Positions 1 through 12,200 of a stretch of 64,000 bases of DNA are shown piece after piece; positions within the stretch are counted from its first letter, which is position 1, and the number at the start of each line of letters is the position of its first letter. The translations under genes and the position numbers were made by a program. The stretch spans positions 8,463,835 to 8,527,834 of the forward strand of contig OZ038527.1 of assembly GCA_964036665.1 (NCBI GenBank), read 5' to 3'. The stretch comes from Gordius sp. MW1. Lineage: Eukaryota > Nematomorpha > Gordioida > Gordea > Gordiidae. The notes under the pieces are model-generated. The model saw only the letters and a program-made list of their open reading frames with translations, was not told where the DNA came from and searched no databases.

Positions 1-48
1 CCGCGAAAAATTTGCTTTTATGCGACATTTTTATAAATTTTCGATTAC

Positions 49-270
49 TTTGGAATCATCGGAAGGAAGAAGAAATATGGTTATATCACGCGTGAATTCT
101 TTCATCAAATTTGTCGTCTCCAACAGAATTGCTATTAAGTGGGTAAGAAAGGTTTCTTCGAAACACAAAGATTGAAATTCCCCAAAATTGTGGTACAAAA
201 AGATAAGAAAATTCATAGCCGCGTTCGCCGGTTTATTGTAAAGATCCAATCCATCTCTTTCCTCGTCAGC
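49..270 (-). CDS. WDFY3: WDFY3 exon 33 (residues 1929-2002), last exon in window
   Basis: The acceptor is ACACTTAG|GCTGAC. MNFLIFLYHNFGEFQSLCF matches the family's MQFFRYLYHNVPDLASMW. The donor CCAAA|GTAATC at 49 ends in phase 0. The gene continues left of the window. Confidence 0.88.
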
Positions 271-3200
271 CTAAGTGTTGCAGCAAAAAAAATCCATAAA
301 ATATAGTATCCATTATAAATTCGAAACATCTAACACCTTTGCTACAGTTCATCTGAAACATAGTTTTATAATATTTTTTTATTTAGCTCAATAACTAGCA
401 GAAACCCACTTAACACTTTTTTAGAATATTTCTTGGAATATATTAAAGGGAAATAATATAAAGAAAAGAGAGTTGGGAATAGGAACTAGGCTGAGCACAA
501 AATAATGAAATTAAATTTATGTAATACTAAGAGTTTTCAAAGGTGGATTTTATCATGTGGAAAAAGCGGAGAGACTGGTGAGGAAAAAATATTCATATTT
601 TAAGTACGGCCTACCCAACTAAAATCTCCCAATTACAAAAATTGAAAGATATTTTTTATTGCAATATTTTATAACTTTAAAGCTAAAAGTAAAAAAGGCC
701 TCTCCCCATTTACTTTATATATTAACATTTCTTCCTAATAAGTTGTCGAAATTTTAAATAAGGGAAATTTTAAGGTTTTTGTTGACTTGAAATTTGAAAA
801 ATGTAATTGATCCAAAGCCTGCCACTCCCTCATTTTAGGACATCTCATTTCATCAGACCCTACAAACTATTTTTTATTTTCTCAATATAAATCATAAGCA
901 TATTCCTTGCCCCTTAATAAAAACGATATAAAAATGTGCAATTTAAGGAGCTAACCAATTTATCTTCCAAGTCACCATGGAATTTGTGGTATTGAGGTGG
1001 GCTGCTGTTATAGCTGTTTTGATTTTGTAGCAAACTTAAAACCAAGTAAACCACATTTTCGTTAATGCGAGCCATTTTGCAGTTTGAGTCTAGAGTTGTG
1101 GTGGTCGGTGCAGTTAGGAGGGAGGATGTCATCTTATTAGGAGCCAGACCGAATACGTATCGACAAATCAAATCCAAATCCAGCTAAATAATAAATAATA
1201 TTGTAAACGTAGCCAGAAGCACAATTAAGAGGATATATCAAAAAAGTCTCTAACAACCCCACCCCTCCCTAACCGTTCAAATAATATTTAAGATGTAGTT
1301 AAATTGACTAAACCTTTCATCATTAATATATGTTTGAAGAAAATTTATAAAAAAAATATCCTAACCTCAAAATTTATAGACTATTAAATGCGTGTATATA
1401 AACTCGACAAAAGCTTAAATTTTTAGCGGGATAAATGTGATCATTAGTAAAGAATTTTAAATTAGAAATCATCAATAAAGAATGTAATTAAAACGCCAAT
1501 ACATTTAGGAATCCCTATAAAGTATTCCAATAGCCCAAACATTTTCCCCTAAAACAACATAATTGCCTACCAGTTTTTTAAAAAAGATAACTAAATAGCG
1601 CCTTATGATTAAACTTTAAATAGTAAAGTGCTTTGCCATATGCTTATCATAACATAATGATAGTCAATATAAAATTTGCAAACTTTGTATATATTTTGTG
1701 GCAGTTCGCGTATCGGTTGGTTCAGCATCCATGAAAAAAGGAGCAGGTAAGTTTCTGGTAGCCGGGCCTGTTTCCCCATCAAAACGGCCAGTAAAGTCAA
1801 GGCTGACACATTAACTTCGGAGAGCAAGGCAACTTTAACTTCCCTAGGATCCGTGGCTGAATTCACATTTTTCGACGTCAAATTGTAACCTAAAATTGAA
1901 CGACATTTTTTGACGTTGAACTTCGATGTACAAATACAAAGTCAAAGTTTTGCTCCCCGAATACCACTAATTTAACTTTATTTACCCAGCCTTATATATT
2001 ATGAAAATTCCATTTATTTTGCCTAACACCCTCAAATTTTTCATAGTAATGATTTACATAAAATATCTTAGCTATAGTTGTTATCATTGGCCTATAAGGT
2101 TCAAATCAATATAGAAAAATAAAACTATACATAAAAATCTTCTTGGAGGCTTTGCTAGAATTAAGAGGTTGTCGAATCAAGCTTAGATAATCAATCATGA
2201 AATAAAAACCCTATATAATAAATATAAATTTTGAGCAGTGTGAAAGAAAATGTAATTTAGTTCCAATTAATTTATTCCCCGTGGTGGCAGATGGGCTGTG
2301 GAGCCCCGAAGCATTTCCTTAATGTTGAATCGCCTCGATATATTATTTTCAAGAACCAGGGCCATTAATATAATTCAATAAAATATGTAAACAATTTATC
2401 ATGGGACTAACTATAATTAGAAAATCATCATGTTTGACTTACCTAGTAGTATAGCTAAACTTTTGTTTAAAACGCTCTGAGAGTTTTCCAACCAATGACC
2501 AAAGCTGCTTGGGTTATTATCGACAAAATTGTTAAAAGATGTTTCATTTTGCCCGATCAAGGTAATAAGAAGCCGTAGGGCGCGCAGGTAGGAAGAAGTG
2601 TGCACGTTGCTAAGCATAAAATTCATGATCCAATCGAATCCTAGAATATTTTCAATTTGATAATCCAGCCTAAATAAAAACATTTAATAAATAAATAACA
2701 AATAACCTTTAAAAAGTGAATATTGTAAGTAAAATATAGAAATAACTTACACATTATCTCGGTGACCTAAAGGATTGTGGCAAAGTGATAACAATATATC
2801 CAAACCAGCGTTCCGCAGCAAAATTTTATTTTTAAGTTGTGAGACCTCTAGACAAACATAATAACACAAAATTTAGATTTTGCTTTATAAAGTTACAAAA
2901 ATGAGTGCATTATCATTGCATAGCTAAATTTAGACTAACTAGCATTCATTGGGTCAGCAGTCTGCGTGTTTTCGGTTGGGTTTTCTGATCGTTCTTCTAT
3001 CAGAGATTGGTGGGGGAAATAGACATTTTCGTTGGTTTCTTGATCAGGGATTAATGTGACAATAAATTGTCCGAATCTAGATATAATTTATCAGTATAAG
3101 AATTTTAATAAAGTTATAAATCATTATAAAAAATGCCAAATAGTTTGTGGGAGAAATTAGACGCTTGATGGATATCATTTCTATGGTCAATAAATTATTT

Positions 3201-6200
3201 AAGCAAATAATAACAAAACAAATTTTATGTGATCACCAAATTGAGCAAAAATTTCTAAACACTGATCGATATGTTTGGTTTTAAAAAGTAATAAAAATAT
3301 TCGGATAAATATAAAAGTATAAAAGCTAAAAAATTATATTACGGTAGAAGGTTAGCTGCTGAGGGGTCGTCTTTGAGCATTATGCTGGTAATTTTGAGAA
3401 TTAAATCAACGTAAGCCTTATCCACCAACAATTCGCAATGATTGGATTCATGCACAATGTCTGCTATAACATTTCGGTAAAGGAGAAATACCACTTTTTG
3501 CACGAAACCTACCTTCTGCAACACTGAAAAGTTGTTGTCTTTTTCGCTAATAAAAAGTCCAGTTAAAATTCATAAAATATCATCCTTCTGCCCCCTGCCT
3601 AAACAGGTAGTAAACATTTTGCGCTCTAACTTTTAGGCACAACCTCTTTTGAAATCTCTTATTTAGAATTTAAAAAACTGATTTGTTAAAAAATTGAGTG
3701 CACACGAATTCAATAAATTTAGGTTCGCAAACATGTTTAGGACTTACACAGAGTCGCAAATCAATTCGTAGATATGTTCAAATAGAAATTTCTTCAAGTT
3801 GTCACCGAAATTTTTCCAAAGCTAGACCAAAAAAATAAATGACAAATTTAAATTGTTATAAACAAATGATGTAATGTAAATAATTTTTGAAAAAATAAAA
3901 ATTGAATTCAATGTTTAAACATTTAGCTTTTAATAAATCCAAAAAGTAAAGAAAACAAATTGAAGACCTCAAAATCAAGCAAAATGTCTTCGAAAGCTGT
4001 GATATTGGGTATGGAAGAGGTTAGCCGGTTTGAATCGACAGTGCCAAACAAAGTGAAGGTTAGATAAAGCAAATGATTGCTCAACAAATCTTTCTTAACT
4101 TTGAAGAACAAAGCTAATACCTGCAGTGAAAACAACTTTAATAAATATATGTACATTTTACGACATAAATGTGTTAACATATAAAAGTAATATATTAAAA
4201 TTTGTAAATCACACTCAACATTATATTGAATAGATAAGTGAATTTTTATTTTAAAAAGATATGCAGAAGACAATAGATATCAAAGGTAAGGTTTGGGCAA
4301 AATTATAAACAACGAGCCAATTCTTTCCCCTATAACCTCTTATTTAAAACTATATATAGCTGCTTTACTCTACTTTGACCAAAAAATTAGGTGATTAATA
4401 CTTAATTCAAAATAACATTTTACATCTAGTTAATGTGTTTGGTCTTTATTTTAATTAATTTTAATGGTTAAAACAATTCTAGTCAGATAAATTCTGTAAT
4501 TTATCATCAAAAAATTTCCTGTTTCAGAGCCAAGAGATAAATTAAGTTTTTAACGTCAAAAATGCAAAAAAAACAAAAGCCGCCAATTTTTGGATTAATT
4601 TTTTAGCCTCTAATCGTTTTTTGTATGCCTTAAAACACCTAAGCAACACTTTCATTTATCCCGTAAGCTAAGGATATATTTTTAATGTCGCAACCTTCAG
4701 GGACATGACATTCTTTAAAAATTAAAACAACAACTAAGGTAATTAAAAATCAGATTTTTCTTAAGGGTAAGTGCATACGTGATAGCCTTGTATGTTTTTC
4801 AGCTCGCGAACGGCTTGGTAGTTATACTTTGCTATCCCGACCAGTGATTTTAGAGCCGCGTAAAAACCTTCTGACGTGTCAGATAGAGCCAAAAGGCCTA
4901 ATAGCACGGGGATGCCTCCGACGCAAAATATAGTGCAGGCGACGGGTTTTGGCACAAACACTCTAATTCCTAAGTTAAATCCAGATAAAAAAGGGATAAT
5001 CTTTCTTAATCTATGTAAATTATATTAATTTTACAATATATTTATGTCCCGAACTACTATAATTTATGGAAAATTTCTATTTAAAAAAGTTTAAAGTAAG
5101 GATTAATTAAACAGAAAACATGCAAGTGTAATATCAGGAAAGGGTTCTGGGGAGAGGGGGGGGGGTTAACTATTATCAATCTATGAAATATAAGGTTTTT
5201 AGCAGCCTTTTTGAAATAAATTTTTATTGTTTTTCCGAAATCTTCACATTCTAAAACAAGTATATAATTTTTTTGAAAAGAACCCGTTAATTGTGTACCT
5301 AACAAATAGAGTCTGAAACTTACCTAAATAACCTATAAAAATGGCACCCATGGATCTAGCAGCACCTAAAAGATGGCCGCATATATTGTGCAACAATTTG
5401 ATCGGAGTTTCATTGTCGTGCGTCGATATATTCATCTGTAACATTTTAAAATAGTTATATAAGTTTAACAGATGTAAAATATTTTAAATAATGCATTATA
5501 AAAATTGAAATAAATTTGGGGTTTATTTAATGTAAATTATAAAATTTGTGAAACTTGTTTAGCTATGGATTTGGCGTCTGTTTTATTGTACAGTTTCCTG
5601 ATCTTAGCCAAAGTCATTGTTGACATAGAAGAGGGGTGTAATCCAACTAACAACTTTTCCTCGGGCACAAGAGGGAAGCAGACATCTTCTATAAAATTAA
5701 TTATGAATTGATTGGATATCATAAAACTCGGGCCTTCGGCCCTCGTGGGAAGGGGGAGAAGGGAAGGGGAGTAGGGGAAGGGAAGAGGGGAAGGGGGAAC
5801 TCTTCTATACTCCGTATAAACGTAGCATATTTGCTATGCAATTTATGGGCGAGAAAGGTGGGAAGGGGCGAGAATGCCTATAGGGGGTATTAGATGCAAA
5901 ATAATTAGTTAATTAGTTATAGGCCCTTGTAGGGGAGGACATAGGGTAATTATCAATGTTAACCAATTCAAAAACGAAAAAAAATTTCGATTTATTTGGC
6001 CAATGGTCATTTTTTTATTGGTCAGTAGCCAGCGGACGGTCAAAAATTCATATTATCATTGGTATTAACATGAACAAATATTAATTAAATTTAAAAAAAT
6101 TTAAAAAAAAAATTTGTCGCCTCTCTGACTTGAACCCCACACCTCCAGTTCACAAGCCGGCGCTATAACCACTATACCATGCTGGCTTTAAAATAGTAGA

Positions 6201-9200
6201 AGTTATTATGTTATTTATAAAGATAATGAAATAATAAAGTTGTGTTTTATGTTTAGAAAATCAATATATTTCGTCGGTCAGTAGCCAGCGGACGGTCAAA
6301 AAGTCATATTATCAATGGTATTAACAAAAACAAAATATAGATTTAATGTAAAAAAAAAATTAAAAAAAAAAGTTTTTTTTAGTTTTAAAAAAGGGCTAAA
6401 TTCTTAAACTACCAGCCCGATTCGCTCGAAACTTTACCCGTAGGTGCCCAGGGCGGCCGGGGGTAAAATAACCTTTTCAGATTCCTAAAATACCTTTTCA
6501 TTTTAAAAATATCGGACATTTCCCTGACACACGTGCGGTGTAATATCTATGACACGTACAAAAATTTTACTAATTATATAAACTTACGCGCGCCATCTAA
6601 TAAAGTACAATTCGTGTTTGAGTTTAATAGTAGATTCAATTTAATTAGAAATAACGGGCTATGATTATACCTTTGAAGGAGGTTTCGAATTTTGTGTTAG
6701 TTTCTATCGATATATTTTATCGTAAATTAGAATCTAATACCTATATTATTTTTTTAAATATTACTTTTTAGGTTTTCTATGAAATCACAATCTAATTAAA
6801 TGAAATATATTAACCCAATAAAAAAATATATATGCATTTATAAGGTTAAAAATATATATTACATAGTTGGCTGTCTGTTAGACCATCTATAATAAATTTT
6901 TAGGTTATATATAAAATTTGGCCAATGGTCATTTTTTTTCATTGGTAAGCAGCCAGGACACGGTAAAAGTGGATATAAATTCATAAGTCAAAAAAAACGA
7001 AAAAAAAAATTTTCGAATCACATTTTGGCCAATGGTCATTTTTTTCCATTGGTCAGCAGCCAGGACACGGTAAAAGTGGATATAAACTTATAATAAAAAA
7101 ACTAAAAAAAATTTTCGAATCACATTTTGGCCAATGGTCATTTTTTTCCATTGGTCAGCAGCCAGGACACGGTAAAAGTGGATATAAATTCATAATAGTC
7201 AAAAAAAAAACTAAAAAAAAATTTTCGAATTACATTTTGGCCAATGGTCATTTTTTCCATTGGTCAGCAGCCAGGACACGGTAAAAGTGGATATAAATTC
7301 ATAATAGTCAAAAAAAACAAAAACAAAAAATTCGAATCACATTTTGGCCAATGGTGATTTTTTTCCATTGGTCAGCAGCCAACGGACGGTCAAAAAGGCA
7401 TAATAGCAATGGTAGTAATAGGAACAATCATAATAGTCAAAAAAAAACGAAAAAATAAACTCGGATTCACATTTTGGCCAATGGTCATTTTTTTCATTGG
7501 TCAGCAGCCAGCGGACGGCCAAAAAGTCTTATTATCAATGATAGTAACAAGAACAATCATAAGAGTCAAAAAAAACTCCGGGATTCTAACCCCAAAAACC
7601 AAAATTTAAATATATATATACTTATGCATTAATTTAACGTAGCAATTCAAACCCGACCCCGCCCGAAAGCGAGGGAGATAGAGATGAGGGGTGGGGCACC
7701 TCTTGATAGAGATGAGGGGTGGGGCACCGCTTTCTCATGCATTAATTTAAAAAATCGATAACCTAATATACCCAATGCAAATAGATAGGGAGGGTAACGG
7801 ACGGACAACGGACAGACAACGGACAACGGACAACCAAAAACGAGCCCATAAATTGCATAGCAATTAATAGATAAATAAAAAAGTGAGCAACATATGCATT
7901 ATGAATAACTGTCAAACTTGAATTAAATTCAGATACAATAAATTAATATCGGCATAAAGTTGATTAAAAAGAAATAAAACGACCGAGATTGTCAGCTTCA
8001 AAACCCTAAATTTCAATATTTATTTAAATTCTGTCGATAGGAATCTAATACATAGATGTAACAATTTAAATAAAAATAGGAGCACACCAGCCTAATATGG
8101 GTTTTTCAATTTCATAACAAACTTTTTACAAGACATATAGGTTTTGTGAGAAAAACAAAATAAACCAGCTCTTACACAGTCAGTTGCCTATAAATGCCTT
8201 TAGTCCTAGACAGCTTTCTCAGCTCCAAAATGCTTATATTGGCTGATATTAATTAGTTAATAAACAAAAATTGCTAATTTTCAATAACACCGTTGTTAAA
8301 ATCCGGGAAGAGTAAGATCCTGCGCAAGTACACTTATACGTATCAAATTATTTTCTCTCGCTCACAGAATAACAAAATATCTTACTTAATTGTATAGTCA
8401 GTCTAGTAAGATGGTGATTAAAGAAATACCGAAGTTAGCCACAAAATTGCTGCTCAACTTATTGGAGCAAGCAAAAACGTACCTCTAACAACAGAAGCTC
8501 CATCACCCGTGGTCGAGCAATCTATTCTCCTCAATTCGGTGAAATTTCCGATGTAACTCGGCCCTAGACTGTAAATAGCATTAACCTGGGCCGGGCTCAT
8601 ACTTTCTTCCAACACGTGAAGTGGGCCCTGTTTCCAGCACAACTTAGAAAAACGGCGCATCGCAGGCGGCGTCCCAACATAGCCGTATACAGAGGTTGGT
8701 GCGAGTGTTAGGAGACTACTGGATGAAGTGGTACAAGAAGCTCCCGGGATTTGCGAGATGTAGGCGATCTGAGTGAAAAAATAAACATTTACAACACTAT
8801 TGTTATAGAGATATATGGCATGTGAAATGAATTTCATGGTGCCGTGCGTAGGGAATTTTAATATAAAGGTTGGATTCCAGCCCAAAACTTACATAAAATT
8901 AGCCGAAGTTACTGAGAATAAAACAATAAAAATTGCATAAAAGAATTGAATATTTTGTAATTAAATAGAAAGGCAAAATTTAAGTTTGAGATTAGCTAAC
9001 AGATAAATTAAACAAAAAACTTAAATCATATTTTAACAAATCTATTTCATATAAATCATAAATAAATAATATTAGTATTTCGTGGCACTAACAGGTATGT
9101 TTAAAAGTCAAAAAAAGCCAACAACGGTAAAACAATGAAATATTTTCCCTAGACTACATTGTAAAAATATAATTACTAAACGACACAACCCAATAATGAT

Positions 9201-12200
9201 TCAAGTAAATAATTTTAAGAAAAAGCAACTTTCAAAAAATACTTTTTGAGATGCCAGAGCTTGGCCGTTCATAAAGACAGCCACGGTGCTATTTTTGAGA
9301 ACGGATCGGCTAAAAACGATACCCAAGTGATTCCAACAACCTTCCACAAGATATTTGTGAATTTCGGGTACGGCCAGTACACCCAAATCCAAGCCTTCTC
9401 CAAAATTTTCTTGATCTACCCCTAATAGTAGACAACATATTATACACTTACGCTTATCGACTTTTTGATTGCAAGATTTATTAATTTTATAGAAATTATA
9501 CTACGTTTATATATAATTTAGCGTTGCTGAGGTTAATATTTTAAATCTTATACTTAGAAGAGACTACTAAAAGTTTGAAAATTTTCCAATTCCAACACAT
9601 CTTATAGAAAAGAACCAATATTATTTCATCTCCATATCAAATTATATCTTATAACAAAAATAATTTGCAGAGATACAATTCGCTCCTTTGCCTTTAGTAT
9701 ATTTAACATATTTTAAAGAAGTTGTTTTATTGCTAAATCTAAATTTTTTAACCGGGAAACAAATACATGGCGAGAATATGTTAAGAAATCCTCAAAATTT
9801 ACGTTGCCAACCAAATATTTGTTGTAATTATCTTAGAAGATAAATGTTTAATATATTATATCAATTGAGCTTATATGATATATAATGTAGGTTAATATAA
9901 AATTCAATGTCGGAAAGAATTTACTAATATTAACCCAGCAACTTATTTCTCGCAAGTAAAAAATACCGTTGTAGGGCGTAGTTATATGTTGGAGGAGCGA
10001 TGTTTCTTTTGTGCTTATGAAGAGTGAACGATCTCGAGCCTTGATGAGTACGGCTAAGCAAACGTACTTTGAGTCATTGGGACATTTGACGTCATCGGAA
10101 CAGCACCTAATCACTGTGAGTAATCTGATGGGATGAGGGTCTGTCATTTTGTCGCTAAACCTTTCCACGCAAAACCACGTGGAAAAAGTGAGTCCGGACT
10201 GGGGTGGAAATGCCCTTTCGCCTGATGATAAATCAAACAACATAAATCCCATTTGAAGAGCATCGCGCTCGAATAAATAAACAAGCCTAATATCGACGCT
10301 CGTTTCATATGGTTTTTCCAGGAGCGTTTAACATATTTTTAGAGAACCTTTGAAATACATACATTCTTAATAAAGTGATCATATAAAATATCAAGAAACA
10401 CGGCTGGCCGACGTTTAATGCATTATAAATACAATTATACGATATTATTTTAAAAACGTCAAAGACATTTCTAAAAACACCTACCTACTCACAACTAAAT
10501 AGCAAACATATTTCGAGGGCGTAAAACAGGTTAAAATGCCGTTGGTTATGTAGGGGCCCAAGAGCCTAAGCAGACCAAAATAAAAAATAATGGGGATCGC
10601 TCTGAATATCTAATTTATTGCAAAAAATCATAAGTAATAAATTTAATAACAAAATTAATCCACAGCATTCTACGCATTGATATTATAATAAATTGCGTAC
10701 AATGTTGAAAAGTAATAATTAAATGATCCTCAAGGACCCCTTATAAGATCCAAGTCACTGAATGTTTTTTTAATTGCCATTACCAGTCCCAATGCCCCCT
10801 AAGAGAGCTGGTCCAGTAGCCACGGCCCCACCCCCCAGGGTCACAGCTGATCGGGGTCGGGGGGCTAGGGCGGGCATGTAAAGGCAAGCAAAACCTTCGG
10901 TACTCATGTCAAACTCCACGAACCCCGGAGCCGTCATATTGCTCACGACGTAACCATGGCGACCAGGGGCGGGTCCAGCTATGTCACCCCCACGTGCCGC
11001 CGTTGCCATGGATACCAGGCATTTGACCTGGGTGAAGGTAGCCGGGCCCGTAAAAACACCGTTTTGGGGACGCAAAAAAGATCTAATTTTATGTTGACAA
11101 CAGAATTTATGTATTAACAAGAATAGGAAAATAATTAAATAAGTTTTTTGTTGGGATGATAAAAATTTAGTGATGAAGAGACCTATTTAAATTAAAAAAG
11201 CTTTGAGTTCAATATGGTCAAAATTTAGAAAAAATATCATTTCATAGGCCTCCTGCCCCTAAATCCTTCCCAAACTTGATGCCCCCCCCTCCAAATCATA
11301 TACATGCTATGCCCATTGGTTTTTATTTGCATAGATAGCTTCACGTTTTAAAATCGATAACCTTTTCTTTCTTTGGCCGGGGATTGAAAATTATATGAGA
11401 ACCGGAATGTTATTACAACAAAGTTTTTACACCCATAGTGGCATCATGTTAGGCTATTGGCGAAAAAAGTATTAACGTTTCTAAGCATGTTAAGAGCTAA
11501 TTACTCACCCAATCCTGTTTTTTTGTCTCAAAAAATTGATGTTATAATAGTAAATTACAATTTAATATTACTTACTCTAGTCGTTTTTCTATAGGTTATA
11601 TTTTTTAATTTGTAATAAAAATAGGTTGGAGAACGTGATAGTAGTTAAATGAGTGTAGGGATATTACCTCAAATTTTCGGGGCTTATAGCCTGAGAAGCG
11701 AGGCGTTCGAAGACGTGCTGGCACGGGGGGTGCAGCGTGTGAGCGGTATCGGTGAGAGCGACGCGAAAATTATTCAATATGACGCGTAGCATACCGGATT
11801 GGCACATAATTTGCTGATTGCGTTCGGTTCTTACGAGCGATTTAACTATTTCCATAAGGTAGAGTTGCAAACGCACGCAACAGACCTAACATATTTTAGG
11901 GCGATAATTACAAATAATTTTTACTGGAGGAGTTTTAGTTTATTGGTCAGAATTTGGAGCCAATTAAAAAACCGCTCAACAAATTAAACAAACTATTTAG
12001 TTTTACATCGAAACTTAGAACTTTACAAAATTTATAAAACCTCATTTGGCCAAGGCTTTATAATTAGCAGCATGAGTGTTTCCAGCACACCAAATTGTGT
12101 TATAAGGACTTAATTAATAAGTAGTATAATAAAGGCATGCATGCCATATAATGATTAATTTACCTTAATGCGGTTGATGAATTATATGAATAAAATAGAC

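Larger units (their letters stand above)
5723..7862. repeat. Composite repeat cluster 1 inside WDFY3 intron 21
   Basis: The 2.8-kb intron between exons 21 and 22 is almost entirely repetitive. In order it holds a CTCGGGCCTTCGGCCCTCGTG block with a purine-rich tail, a hairpin unit, a tRNA-like head, a ~0.5 kb conserved block, a hairpin-unit array, and a CGGACAA satellite ending in the palindrome AATTGCATAGCAATT. All modules recur at 46.8-51.7 and 58.3-61.3 kb. No coding potential is seen. Confidence 0.85.

Noticed and set aside
6115..6187. Functional tRNA gene
   Set aside because: A and B boxes are present, but acceptor and anticodon stems do not pair properly and the sequence is embedded in a repeat found at other sites.
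6921..7590. CRISPR-like array
   Set aside because: Units are imperfect, ~100-130 bp, without short unique spacers, and the genome is a spliced eukaryotic one.
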